A stretch of DNA of 64,000 bases from Aedes albopictus (taxonomy: Eukaryota > Arthropoda > Insecta > Diptera > Culicidae): the NCBI RefSeq assembly GCF_035046485.1, contig NC_085137.1, forward strand, positions 251,866,733 through 251,930,732, in the 5' to 3' direction. A program made the translations under genes and the position numbers. Positions within the stretch are counted from its first letter, which is position 1; every line of letters starts with the position of its first letter. Under the pieces are notes generated by a model, which saw only the letters and a program-made list of their open reading frames with translations, searched no databases and had not been told where the DNA came from. Shown in pieces: positions 31,613 through 43,432 of this stretch.

Positions 31613-32908
31613 CTATCGAAGATGCTGATTTGGGGGTGTCTCCGATGCCTCAGATTCTTCGCCGGAGTAATCCATTTGCGTGAGGTCGTGCGTACTAATG
31701 GCGGTTTTCTTCGGAGGTGGGCTTGGATCCGGTGACGTGGCTGGTTTGTTGGTGTTTTGTTTCGATGATCGTCCGCGTTTCGTTTCCTGTACAGCTGGAG
31801 AGTTGGTTCGGGATCGGGTTACCGGTCCGGTTGTAATTGTTGTTATACGCTTTTCTCGGCTACTGTGCGGTTTTTCGCGACTAACAGTTTGTTCACGGTT
31901 TTGACGTGATTTTTCTTGACCAGTTTGGTGATTCATCTTCTCTATGACTGCCATCATTCGTTCTATCTTCTCGTCTTTTTGTTTGCTTTCCTCTTGTAAT
32001 CTTGCAATTTCTTTGTCTTTCTGTATCATGGCCTCTTCTAGCTCCTTCAGTTTCTTTTCAAACGCGGTCTGTTGAGCAGCAACCTGGGCGTAGCTACCTG
32101 CCTGCTGCTCGACGCGTTTTCTGGCTTCCGGAAAACTCAGGTTGTCACGTACTTTCACTTTGATTATCTCAACTTCTTTCTTATACACCGGGCCCTGGCG
32201 GTTTGTTGGTCGGTGATCTCCTTTGCAGTTTAAACACAGTGTTGCTTCACCGCATTCGTCTCCATGAAACTCGCCTGAACAGTTGACACAACGCTGCGGT
32301 CCGGGACATCGAGCACGAGTATGCCCATAGCTAAAGCATCCATAGCAGAGCATAGGATTCGGAATGTACGGGCGGGTTGGGACACGTCTCAGACCGACCT
32401 TAATGGTCTCCGGGTACGTGGTCTTGCAGAAAGTTAAGATCAATGCCGGTGTATTTACTTTCTTGCCGTCCGTGTATCTGGTGATCCTCTGCACACGGAT
32501 GACGTTATCTTTGGCCATCTCTGCTAATATATCTTTCTCTTCCATCCGAATCAGGTCGAATGTGGAGATGATACATCTACATACATTCAGGTTGGGATGG
32601 GGAACAACTTCAACCTCCGTTCCGTCGATGAGTCTCGTCAATTTGAGAAGCTTGGTCACTTGAGTCGGATTACGTACCATCAGGGTGTACTTGGTGCCTT
32701 GTGTTTCCGATTTCGCATCTTCAATTTCGCCACCAGCACAAGCCTCAACTGATTTCCCGATAATGTATGGGTTGAACGGCAGCGTAACACCATTCTTACC
32801 AGACAGTTGGAGGTACGTTAACTCGCCAAAACTGTTTGTTGGATCCAAATACAATGGCAGTCGGCGTGCAACTGACCCCCCTGGGTCGCCGCTACTAGCG
32901 GCCGCCAT
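31613..32908 (-). CDS. I-clade LINE ORF1, nucleic-acid-binding protein
   Basis: The 431-residue frame starts at ATG 32908 (MAAASSGDPGGSVARRLPLY). It carries cysteine-histidine knuckles in the middle (CYGCFSYGHTRARC, CVNCSGEFHGDEC, CLNCKGDHR; plus-strand 32215-32350), followed by a coiled-coil-like region rich in K, E and Q (near 31950-32060), and a basic tail. ORF1 proteins coat the element RNA and bring it to the nucleus. The length equals that usual for I-type ORF1. The frame is open and looks functional. No homologous host gene is suggested. Confidence 0.85.
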   Translation of the reverse strand: MAAASSGDPGGSVARRLPLYLDPTNSFGELTYLQLSGKNGVTLPFNPYIIGKSVEACAGGEIEDAKSETQGTKYTLMVRNPTQVTKLLKLTRLIDGTEVEVVPHPNLNVCRCIISTFDLIRMEEKDILAEMAKDNVIRVQRITRYTDGKKVNTPALILTFCKTTYPETIKVGLRRVPTRPYIPNPMLCYGCFSYGHTRARCPGPQRCVNCSGEFHGDECGEATLCLNCKGDHRPTNRQGPVYKKEVEIIKVKVRDNLSFPEARKRVEQQAGSYAQVAAQQTAFEKKLKELEEAMIQKDKEIARLQEESKQKDEKIERMMAVIEKMNHQTGQEKSRQNREQTVSREKPHSSREKRITTITTGPVTRSRTNSPAVQETKRGRSSKQNTNKPATSPDPSPPPKKTAISTHDLTQMDYSGEESEASETPPNQHLR

Positions 32909-33562
32909 GATAGGTTAGGTTGGTTTCGCCTCAATGGTAACGGTCACCCGTTACCTACCCCGAGCGAGTCAAAAAATAAATAAAAATCCTATCTTCTCAC
33001 TCCTTCAACCTTATGTTGCTTTTTTTTCCCACACTGTAGATGGACGACACTGCAACGTTCCCCGGATGTCAATCCAAATCTTCTCAACTTTCAATAATAT
33101 TCTTCAAAACTTATCGTCACTTTTTATTTTACGAAAAAACTTTCTTCGGGCGCACCGCGTCCCACACTACTGAAACGGTGAATGAAATCGCCGGGGAAGC
33201 CGACTGACCACCGTTTGTTTTGTTGTTTCAACCACGTACGGTATGCACTGGATCACTGTTTTCGGTCGGTTTTTCACCGATTTTCACCAAACTTCCACTA
33301 TTATTCCCTTCTGGACCGCTTTACGCTCCGATTAGTGTACGTTTCGGCCGCGACAATCGCGAAAAACTCGGAAAAATCACCTCGTTTGATTCGAGAGCGC
33401 GTACTATAGCAAGCACACAAGACGGCGCGTCGAAACGTGAAGATGAGTTATACGATGCGTTTATCAAAGCCTCCTCCAGAATCCCAATGTTAAGTACTTG
33501 GCGATTTACAATTTCGGATTTCGGCTTAGGCAGGCATTGGACCTTCTTCAGGGCTACATACC

Positions 33563-34513
33563 ATCCCGGGTAGAGCTTAATGGCAAAATAATGGCAAATT
33601 GTACCATTAAAACAGAATGTTTGAATGGCAAAATGTGTTATTTGTTTGTTTGAAATAAGAGATAAAATAACAAAACTTTCGTAGCAGATAAACATAAAAA
33701 TAACTTATTTTGCCATTGTAATAACAAAGTAATGGTAAAGCATGCGGATTAAATTGAAGAACAAAATAGGTTATTATTGAGATATTGATAACAAAATAAG
33801 ACCCAAATTAACTGTTATCGGTGAATAACAAAATATGACATTCTTGAGTTATTGATAACAGAATAAGAACAAATTTAGCTGTTTATGTGGCGATCAAAAT
33901 AATGGTAGGTTTAGTTGTTCAAATTCAATTATAAAATAATGGTAGATTCAGTTATTATTTCGAAGTAGCAGAAGAAAGGTAAAATGAGCTATTTCTTTTT
34001 TTTTCTTCAATAAACTTTAAGTTCATCAATCAATGTAAAAACAGTTTTATTTTGTGGAAATAAAAACTCAAAACGAAACGAACTTTAAAATCAAATTCAC
34101 TTTGATGAACGTAGCCACCGTTATGCTTGAAATATACAATATAATAGTTAATGGTATATAAAGAGTAAAATATGTTATGGCGCCTAATGTTTATAAATAA
34201 TTTCTCACAATATCAAAATTATGGTAAACTTAGCTAGGAATGTAAATTATGCTATTGTTTTGATATTTTATACAATTCGTTATAAAAGGTGCTAAATTGC
34301 AAGTTTCACCATGATAGTAATTTTTGTTATTGATGTGTTATTTAGCATTATTCATGAATAACATATCAATGACAAGATTTGCTATGATTGTATATTTTGG
34401 TATTGATTAGCCATTTTAAGTTTTTCATAATAACAGAAGAATGGCAAAACGAGATATGATGGCGAACCAGTTATTATTTTGTCCTTTGTTTGCCATTAGC
34501 CTCTACCCGGGAT
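33563..34513. mobile_element. 951 bp TIR element (ends ATCCCGGGTAGAG)
   Basis: ATCCCGGGTAGAGCTTAATG and the reverse complement of the right end (ATCCCGGGTAGAGGCTAATG) form a ~25 bp TIR. The interior is AT-rich with many repeats of AATAACAAAATAATGG-like words. There is no coding capacity. A target duplication was not certain. Confidence 0.7.
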
Positions 34514-35201
34514 ATAGCATAGCATGTTGAAACCCCATATTGGGAATTCATATTGTGTGTAACACCTGGATTCTATTTCACACCATGATCATATATTACA
34601 CCATCATTGTAGTGACCTAAACACTATCCGACACTCCCCCCCCCCCCCACTAGGCAAGATCCCTGCACACTCTAGTGCAAGGACTTCCTCCGCCAAAAAT
34701 GTGTAGATGAAACACTTTCGCTCGGCGTCCTTCACTAGTACGAGTACGTCTGATACAGCCCGCGCCAGCTCTCAGATACATGAGCTTAGCATATCGCCTG
34801 CAAGATCTCCAAGTACTCAGTAGCAAAAAAAAACCGAGCCGAATTTTCCTCCCAAAATCCGTCAAGTTCAATCTTTTGTAACTTTGGCAATTATCAAAAT
34901 TTTTGACTGAAAATTGCACCACTTCATCATCAGTTTATATTGACAATCTACGGTCAAAATTTTAAATTAATAGAAATTTCATATTTTGAATTATGATAAG
35001 TTATGTGAAAAAAAAAATACTTTTGAAGAAATCCTTATTTTAGTGAAAAATTGAAGTAGCTTTATGAAAATTTCACTGCAGCGTCAGATTATATAGGGTC
35101 CAATTTTCGTCCAGTGTACCTTATATTAAACAAGTTGGCGGGCATCACTTGGTAACGCATTGTAATATATAGTAACGCATGTAACATCACTTGTTTGCTT
35201 A
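34514..35201. other. Intronic sequence with a C14-type homopolymer
   Basis: A run of about 14 C at 34627-34640 is the only clear feature. The rest has no recognised coding or repeat. Confidence 0.45.
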
Positions 35202-36019
35202 CAATAGAGGGGGTTAGAGGCAGAGGGGTGTAAGTGACCAAAAATTCAAAATTGAGATAAATATCGTACGTGAATCTACGAGTTCAGCTTTGCTTGTTGC
35301 CAAAGACCCGTAATTTTTAAAAATGTTTGAGCATGTTAAAACATTGATTGAAAATATGATGCTTAACCGTTGAGGAGATTTGCTTGGAGGCAGAGGGGTG
35401 TAAGTAATTAATTATATTTACATAAAGTATTAAATTAATTTTTTTTATGATTTAATGTACATCTATGATCTTGTTGAATACGGTTTTAATCATGCCTTAT
35501 GTCATGGACCCACGACGCACTTGGCGAATGTGTTCTTAAAAATGTTGAAATCGCATTGAACCTGTTGTTCCAATATAACTGCTCAACATGGTTTCAATCA
35601 ATTTAAATTCTCAAGTTAATAATGGCAGTGATGGTGTTCTACTAGTTCGAGTCTTACTGAGAGGAGCAGTAACCTTTTCGTCATTTACCCTTGGATGGAT
35701 AATGACATTTCTCACTCACGCCAGTATTTGCGAAGTCTAGCTTTTGGAATAAGGTAAAACTTTCACTCGACTGGCTTAGCCGTAAACATTGATAGTATAT
35801 TAATTGACTGATATTTTTGCTGAACTTTTTCACACAAAAATGTGACAATACATATCACCTTCTTTTAGTTGCTCATCGTGAGTACGAATGACGATAATGT
35901 ACCAATTAAGATTACAACACTTCATTTCATTCACAATTGTTCATCCCAAAATTTAGGATTTCATAAAGATCGTGAAGATTAGAATTAGGTTATCAATTTG
36001 ATTACCAAAAGTTTGTACA

Positions 36020-36180
36020 GTCTCACGAATTCAAGCGGTGCTTTGCTAACTATCCGTCGTTTCGGCTGTGTTTGGCAGTCTTCTTCTAGGGAAAATTAGG
36101 TCTATTTCTACTAAAAGAAGGCTGCCAAACACGGATGAAACGTAGGGCAGTTAACAAATTACCGTTTGAAATCGTGAGAC
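36020..36180. mobile_element. 161 bp foldback MITE
   Basis: Arms of about 65 bp, starting GTCTCACGAATTCAAGCGGT, are inverted copies around a ~30 nt loop, with some further pairing outward (GTTTG...CAAAC). It is non-coding. Confidence 0.72.
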
Positions 36181-36738
36181 GCCCAAACTCCAAATTTTAG
36201 TATATACTCCTTGGAAACCACTGTCAGGGACGAGTTTACATACGCAGTATTACACTAAAAGTGCATCATTACGTCGTATATGGTGTCATTGAGGCTCTGT
36301 TTTAGAATCCGTACGATAAATAATTAGATTTTAAATCGTACTGTTGGCGATTTCCATAATTAGGAAGGATCAAACATGTATTAGTAGCGCACGCCTACCT
36401 ATTTATACATTTAATAATGAGTTTCTGTCTGTCTGTATTACCCTTATAGACTCGCAAATATCTGAAACGATCGGCGTGAACATTTACTTCTCTATGTGGG
36501 ACTTCTCTATGGAGCTGTATGCCAAAAAACCGCACAGCCGGTTTACTATAATTTTCATCTTTTTTAATATATCAGGTTGAAATGTATTTTTATTTACATT
36601 TAATAATAAAAATAACTAACATTTTTGAAAATACTGATACTGATCCGACAAAACGGTCACTAAGGTTTTATGTTTGTGTATTTTAAAAAATGTTACGCTA
36701 GACGCATCACGATAGTGCAGTGTTTGTTCAGGGAGCCT

Positions 36739-36773
36739 GGGTCATAATGACCCCAACATCCCACTAGGGTTAA
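36739..36773. mobile_element. Right end of a piggyBac-like TTAA MITE
   Basis: The hairpin GGGTCAT-A-ATGACCC (36739-36753) is followed by CATCCCACTAGGGTTAA, read in reverse as TTAACCCTAGTGGGATG. It resembles the hairpin-bearing end of the other TTAA MITEs. The opposite end was not recognised. Confidence 0.5.
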
Positions 36774-37703
36774 ATTAATTTTCTTAATTTGTCAATACTT
36801 CATCTGATTTTTGAATTCAGAAAAAGTAATAATGCTTCCTCATCATCGTGGTTGCTTGCATTATTCATTTAAAATGAAATTAAACATTTTAGGGACAATT
36901 TTATTCATAGTAATACTTGAGTCTACATGTAGAGTATATGGCCTATTGAGAACTTGTTTGGTGCCAAAGGGGTGTAAGTCAACAGTTTGGTGGTAAAGGG
37001 GTGTAAGTGACACTAACCCAAAAAATCAAAATTTCCTATCTGCAGAAAAACAGCGTATATAATGTCTGTGTCCATCTCAGATGGTGAAGTTACTTGATAG
37101 TAGAGTGTTCGGGGCAAATCCAAACTTTTTCGAATATTGTTGATTTTTTTATAAGATGTCAAAGTTTTCGGTCATTATCTCAAAATAAGGTTTTGGTCAC
37201 TTACACCCCTCTGCTTCTGACCCCCTCAATAGAGTTTTTACAGTAGCCAACATATGAAATTCATACAAAAAACTTAAGCTGACAATTATAAACAATTGTC
37301 TATTCATTGACATATGTTTGTAACAGATTACACGTAACACACTATGTATTACTAGTGGGTTGTCATATTATAAATTACTAATATACGGAAATTTAAGTAA
37401 ACGCGTCATACAATATTAATTATTTATTAAAAACTTAGAACTAAACATGGAATGGAACGAATTGACGTAGGCTTTTCTGCTGCACCGGTGCTTAATTATG
37501 GTCCATACGAAGTGAAAACTGTGGGCATCCAAATAAGTACTGCAACTTTGACGATGGTTGTAACCCAAAATCACTGGATTACAATTATTCAAATTTCGAC
37601 CACATCATTTCCTATATTTTCTGACGTTGCAGTGAAATTTTCATAAAGCAACTTCAATTTTTCACTAAAATCCGTTTTTTTTTAAATAATATGTTCAAAA
37701 ATG

Positions 37704-37967
37704 GGGTCTCCAGTTAGCCCAGTGGTTAAGGCTATGGATCGCCAATCCGGAGACGGCGGGTTCGATTCCCGTTCCGGTCGGGAAAATTTTCTCGATTCCC
37801 TGGGCATAGTGTATCATTGTCCTTGCCTCACAACATACAAATTCATGCAATGGCAGGCAAATAAAGCCCTTCAATTAATAACTGTGGAAGTGCCCAAAGA
37901 ACACTAAGTTGAAGCGAGGCAGGCCAAGTCCCAGTGGGGAGGTAGAGCCATAAAGAAGAGGAAGAAG
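37704..37967 (+). mobile_element. tRNA-derived SINE, copy 1, with 13 bp target duplication
   Basis: Box A (TAGCCCAGTGGTTAAG) and box B (GGGTTCGATTCCC, 37758-37770) are followed by a body and a short AAGAAG tail. ATGTTCAAAAATG flanks it at 37691-37703 and 37968-37980, a perfect duplication. A second copy is at 47611. The 68-codon ORF is incidental. Confidence 0.88.
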
Positions 37968-38334
37968 ATGTTCAAAAATGACTTTTTGATCGATCGATTG
38001 CTCCTCATCAATTTCATCCAAGTAAAAGGACGATAAGGATGACGTCACAAGTTGACGTCTAAAATTGAAGTTTACATTGCTAAATAGCGTGCCTCGTCTT
38101 CTGGTATACTGTGCGCCTCACCACACACACATTGCTGTCCTCGTTAATGCTTCTTAGTTGTTTTCCACCCAATTATTAGCAGGACGATGGCATAACTAAA
38201 GCTAACCACGTAAATAAAGGCTGATGAAAAAAGCTGCGATATTGCAGTAGGGGTAAAGAAGATATACCAGCCATCGTACTAGAAATCGTACCGGTGAATG
38301 TTCATGTTACTTAAAATATCAAACAAATATGGCA

Positions 38335-38873
38335 GTTCACACCGTCTTCAGCCAGACGCTGAACAGACTGAATATTGCTATCATCATATACCGACAACAC
38401 ACAGAGGCTAGCTAGGAATTTTTCGTTTCACGAAAAGTTTTTTCCGAGTCTCACTCAATGACTTACTACATACTATACACCTAAACGTTTACCACCACTA
38501 ACCGCATGACCACGAAGCCCACAAAATAGAAAAAATGAACTAATTAACCACGGCAGACCCCCTTGGGCTGATCATATAACACAGATGCCGGAGAAATGAC
38601 AAGTGAATATAATGTTTATAAAACTAAGAAGAGACCATCGGGTATGTGACAGTTCACGCACGATGCCTTGTTGTTTGCAGTTCGGGATGATCAACAAAAT
38701 TATGCTCTGAATATACCTCATTTGGTAGAATATCTTCAAACTTGATTTATTTCAATTTTCCCCGATAGAATATGTTGAACAAAGGCTTTTCTGAAAGGTT
38801 AGACCATAAGCTGAAACCCAATGAAAATTTTAGGTTCATGCAAGTTCGATAATATTTAGGTTCCTGGTATGCG
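38335..38873. mobile_element. Second copy of the 26 kb Tc1-like element (inverted, no SINE)
   Basis: Matches the interior and right end of 26046-26803 in reverse orientation, ending GGTTCCTGGTATGCG. The left TIR is missing or diverged. At AACATTATATTCACTTGTC (in reverse) it shows the intact site where the SINE entered the other copy. Confidence 0.75.
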
Positions 38874-39009
38874 TGGGCGGGACATGAAGCGATGTTATGC
38901 GATTTACGGTGAGTACTATTAAGAAGTAATATAGCATCTTATGCGGCTTTATAATATTAAAATAAAAACAATTATTGTTACCGAAGTGTTGAACTATCAA
39001 TCTTTGGAC

Positions 39010-39093
39010 TATACTGCCTATGATCGCATATCAGTCCCATATTTGCAGGGTTTTCTATTCATATGGGACAGGTATGTGATCATAGGCAGTATA
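39010..39093. repeat. 84 nt hairpin MITE
   Basis: Arms 39010-39042 and 39061-39093 (TATACTGCCTATGATCGCAT...) pair over 33 bp with about four mismatches around an 18 nt loop. TA lies at the outer ends. Confidence 0.68.
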
Positions 39094-39190
39094 TAGCCAC
39101 CATCTGCAGTTAGCACCAAACACTATTTATGATGAAACAAGCTTATAATGGTCTTTTAGCGTGTCATCACAAAATGGCTTCTTTAATATA

Positions 39191-40145
39191 GACTGTTTCA
39201 GAAATTATAAATACACTAAAGATTAACTGCCATTTCCATTTGAGCACAATATCCAAAAAAGTTTCTTCTAGCTCTTATAGTAAACATGCTAACGAAGCAA
39301 ATAATACCAATTTTGTAAATGTTTCTGGTAAAAGTTAAAAAATAGGGCTCTGTGAACTAGATGATTAAAATTTGAAGTTGCACAAAGTGGTCAAAAAATG
39401 TAGCATAGTAGACAAGAAAAAAATCTCACAGATAAAATATTTAATTTCCAAACACAATAAAAATTACTGCATCGAAAATAAAACATATTTCTCGATTGGT
39501 AAAAGTAATTTTTACCAGAATATTTGATCAAGAATCACCATTACGGCCCTTCTCAATGCAAAAATTTTTGTTTCACATTTCTCAACAACACTAGTAACAA
39601 CAAACGTTAATCAAACGAATGTCTTAATTACTGCTAACTGCATTCGTTTTTATGGAATGACAAGCTTTGCCCTCCGAAGGATCGAATGAGCTGAAAAAAT
39701 AAGTTTGTTTAGATTAAATGCGTTCAGGAAAGCTAAGAAACTGTGTTGTAGTTCTAATGTTTCGTAGAATACCTTAAAAAATAAGAAACTTGATCTCCGA
39801 AAAAAATATTGTGGAAATGCCTTTATCGATTTTCCCAAATTTTGATCAAAGCATTCCTTAGACAACTTGTTGAGAAAGCAAATGTGATAAAAATTTAGAT
39901 AATTTCTGGTATTTAGTGATAAATAATGTTGAAATCATTAAAAAACACCTTTGTGCAATTGCAAATTTGAAAAATTAAGTTATTTGTTAGAGAACTCGAC
40001 TGTTCTTTAAAATATCAAGACAATTGAAAGGAAATATAAAAATATGGAGTACAATGTGTTATACTCTGAAAGAAGTTGGTGAAAATCAATAGAACAGTTC
40101 ATTTCATTTAATAAACAAAGTGTATTTATAATTTCTGAAACAGTC
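39191..40145. mobile_element. 955 bp non-autonomous element with perfect 27 bp TIR
   Basis: GACTGTTTCAGAAATTATAA and seven more bases are exactly inverted at the right end (40119-40145). TATA flanks both sides. The interior is AT-rich and non-coding. Probably of the Tc1/mariner type because of the TA flank. Confidence 0.78.
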
Positions 40146-40669
40146 TATATCATTGCCTAAATTCAACTTTACACAACATTACACAAATAAAACATTTCAC
40201 GTAAGATATTTGACATAAAAATGTATTCACATTACATCAATGTCGTTCAAAATTAGAAATTTTAACGATTTGTTTCGACCGCACTCAAAATTTGGCTGGT
40301 GGTGTTTACCACCCACCACAATACAACGACAACGGCGGCAGCGCGGTGATGCCTTTTGGCGCACAATCATCGATCATTGTACGCAGTGATGTCGATCCTG
40401 CGGGTCAAAGCGTCAATAAAATTTAGCGAAATCAATCAAAAAGTCAAATAAGACCCATGAAATCATAGTCGAATGATACTGCAATTGTAAATAGATAAGT
40501 TGTTTTGCTTGCATACAAGTTCTTGTACAAGTTGTATGCACAAGCACTGTAGTGGAAACGACAAATTGTATGTCATACGTGAAAAAATATTTACTACTAT
40601 GTTGACTTCTGAACGAAACTAAAAGTGTAAGTTAAATAATATTCTTTTTTTAAATAGGTATTGTGCGTG

Positions 40670-40868
40670 CAGTTGAAAATCGGAATTTTTGACACGCGAA
40701 ATTGACTTTTCTCCTAAGCAGTGCCAGTGCGTTGGACGTATGTCGGGCAAAATGCGCTGGATAGAGGGCCAGGTCCGCTGTCTAGCGCACTACGTCCGAC
40801 GTTAAGTTTTACTTATGGATTTGGAGAAAAATCAATTGTCGCGTGTGGGTAAACTTCGGCTTTCAACC
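40670..40868. repeat. Imperfect ~200 bp inverted repeat
   Basis: GTTGAAAATCGGAATTTTTG...ACACGCGA and the complement of TCGCGTGTGGGTAAACTTCG...TTTCAAC pair loosely over ~45 bp at each end. It is likely an old MITE. From 40869 to 41715 only degenerate GAATTCC/TTCGG-type words are seen. Confidence 0.45.
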
Positions 40869-41715
40869 GCGACGACAATAGTTTCGAGCATCTGTTAGGG
40901 CTGTGAAACTGATTTTTGTTCCAGCGTCCGTAAATCATCCGATGCGAGATGAATCCCCCGTTGCAACAGATTTGTTTTCAAAAATTTCTTTGTAGATCCT
41001 TTGGATATTCTTTCGGATGTTTTTTCGGTATTTTTTTATAATTCTTCAGCAACTACTTTGGGAGTTGATTAAGCCTACATGAATTTATTTTGAAATAATT
41101 CGGCAATTTATTTGTAAGTTCCTGTTCCTGATATTTCTTTCGTTTTTTTTGTAAAGCGTTCGGGAATTTGTGTGGCAATTATTTAAGGCTCCTTCTTTAA
41201 TGCCTTTGTATTTTTATCACGAATTGGTCGGAAAACTGCTTCGGCCATTCTTTTGGATATTTCTTCGGAAAAAGCACATTCATTTGGAAAATTTTCAGGC
41301 AAATGTTCAGAAATTCCTCTTACAAATCTTTCAGCGTATTGCAGCTTCAGAAACCTTTTTGTAAATTTTTATGATCTTCTTTTGCAAATTTCTCAGATAA
41401 TTTCTTCAAACATTTAGGAATATCTAATAGGAATAACTGAAATAATGTGCAATAAAATTCCAAAAAGTCTTCCAAACCGTTTGCGATTCAGAACATTTTT
41501 TTTAATTCCTTGTTGGATATATAAGTCACTGCGGCCAGCTTTTAGATCTATTCCGTGACTTTAAACATAATCACAGATGCATATTCTGTGCAAAGCTGAA
41601 CATACGGAGTTTGACCAACCATGAACTAGGTGAAGGTAGTGTGAATCGTTCACCAACTACTGAATGTTCAAACGGATCGTTAAATCGCTGCACGGTGGAC
41701 AAAATTAGAGTGTAA

Positions 41716-41896
41716 AGCGGGCCCCACACGAGCATCAGTACTTTATGAATATCGATACTTTTTGTTGGAATTTTCGTCAAACTCGTGGTTTTCCCAATGT
41801 ATTTTTGGAAAACCATTTGATTAGGCTCAAGGTTTGTTGGAAATTTCGTCAAAAAGTGGCGATATTGATGAAGTATTGATGCTCGTGTGGGGACCC
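41716..41896. mobile_element. Hairpin MITE, copy 1 (ends GCGGGCCCCACACGAGC)
   Basis: GGGCCCCACACGAGCATCAG and the complement of GATGCTCGTGTGGGGACCC are inverted ends of a ~180 bp foldback. Copy 2 follows at 42281-42470. Confidence 0.72.
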
Positions 41897-42280
41897 TTTT
41901 ATGTCTGTTTGTCTGCGGCTATTCATTCCGTGTTCTAGAAGATCTAAATATCAACCCAATGCATTGGTCGGATTTTATCTAAAGCGGGTCCCAGACGACA
42001 GAAGTACATATTGTCAATATTTTTCTTGTCAATAATTCTCGACAATATTTTCTCAGAGTCCGACACGGTTTACCCACACTGAGACGCTCCACACAAAAGT
42101 CGATTTTTTCATGATCCCGATCGAAACAAATGCCGGTGACACGCACAAAACATGCTTCGCTTCGGCTGCCCTCGGCTACCGCGATCGAACTGAGAGGGGA
42201 AATGAGGGGAAATATTGAAACGCGAAATCAAACTTTTCTGATTTTCCTCAATTTTTGCATCAATATATTGATGTCGCCTT

Positions 42281-42470
42281 CAAGCGGGCCCCACACGAGC
42301 ATCAATACTTTATCAAAATCAGTACTTTTTGTCAGAATTTTCGTCAAATTCATGGTTTTTCCAATGTATTTTTGGAAAATCTTTCTATTAGGCTGAAGGT
42401 TTGATGAAAATTTCGACAAACAGTACCGATATTGATGAAGTATTAATGCTCGTATGGGGTCCGCTTCACA
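42281..42470. mobile_element. Hairpin MITE, copy 2, flanked by ATCAATATATTGAT palindromes
   Basis: Same sequence class as copy 1 (GCGGGCCCCACACGAGCATC to ATGCTCGTATGGGGTCCGC). The perfect palindrome CATCAATATATTGATG lies just left of it (near 42258) and twice to the right (near 42475 and 42503), suggesting insertion into another palindromic repeat. Confidence 0.7.
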
Positions 42471-42540
42471 CGGCATCAATATATTGATGTGTTTCTTCAA
42501 ACCATCAATATATTGATGTCGTTTGAGAGCCGCCTAACTC

Positions 42541-43432
42541 AACGATCGGAACTGTGACTGTGTGCATCTTAGAACCTCACCGTAAACCCAAGACTAATTT
42601 CAAGACCTCGATGTACCAAAGAAAACCATTGAGTTTTCTGTGTCCAGTGCGGTACCCAATAAATATTCATTGCCGTGTATTTTTTCCGTGTAAATAGCCT
42701 TTTGTGTAAATTATATTTAGCGTATTACACCGATCTAACAGCTCTGACAGTAAGGGACTAAACATAAATTACGTAAGTGGGTACCGAGGATTGTTCACAA
42801 TCTGCGAACTTGACTGCGGAAAAAAATCGCGACCATGACGCCGCTGGTAACACACCGCAGACTCCAAACCTGAAAGCAGCAGGTTATGCAAACCTATTTT
42901 CTGAACTTATACATCTTTTGTCATACCAGGACTGTAGTTCCAGAATGTTTGAAGGTAACTTTTAACTTTATAGATTGTAAGCTATATCATTTTTCCATAG
43001 TACCGTGTATCAACGACATCCCCCACTTTTATTTGATTCCCACACAAAACTGGTAATTAGATCTGGTTGGCAATTATTTCGAGTGTAATCATCAATCATC
43101 CCAGTGGCCGCCGACACCTTGTGGTGCTATCACGAGCACGATACTACGACGTTCGGGTAGAACTGGTGTGGTGCCGGCATCCGAATGAGCGTTGCGGTTG
43201 TTAGTGTTCTCCCTCACGTCAGTCAAATAATTATGGCAAATCATGATTCAGCACACCACTACCGCACCGACCGACTGAAGATAGCGGAAATTTACGAATA
43301 AAAAGCCAAGCGCCACTATAGCTCTGAAGGAACCGGGAGGGTTGGAAAATAGGAGTCGCGGGAACAATGAGGTCGGGAAAGGGGAGGAACTTTACTGTGG
43401 CACATAAACATAAATTAGTGACATTTTATTAC
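42541..43432. other. Intronic sequence, no recognised feature
   Basis: Sequence just downstream of exon a in gene order. No repeats or other exons seen. Confidence 0.4.

Larger units (their letters stand above)
26972..33457 (-). mobile_element. Full-length I-clade LINE with 12 bp target duplication
   Basis: AGTTATACGATG occurs at 26972-26983 and 33446-33457, enclosing a ~6.46 kb element on the minus strand: 5' UTR 33445-32909, ORF1, ORF2 (endonuclease, RT, RNase H), 3' UTR and an AAAC-rich 3' tail. This arrangement is that of the I clade (for example I factor and the MosquI elements). Full length is supported by the target duplication at both ends. It is in the sense direction of the semaphorin intron. 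Confidence 0.88.
35208..37226. mobile_element. 2.0 kb TIR element with repeated GGGGTGTAAGT motif
   Basis: Left AGGGGGTTAGAGGCAGAGGG and the reverse complement of the right end (AGGGGGTCAGAAGCAGAGGG) begin a TIR of about 45 bp that continues GTGTAAGTGACCAAAA. CAATAG flanks both ends (35202-35207, 37227-37232). The motif GGGGTGTAAGT recurs at about 35395, 36970 and 37003. It contains a nested foldback (36020-36180) and part of a TTAA MITE (near 36739-36773). No transposase was seen. Confidence 0.65.
24954..43432 (-). other. Sema1a-like intron a/b (18.5 kb)
   Basis: Intron between exons a and b. It contains a full-length I-clade LINE in the same orientation as the gene, two SINEs and at least eight MITE-like elements. 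Between the listed elements I see no coding sequence. Confidence 0.8.
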
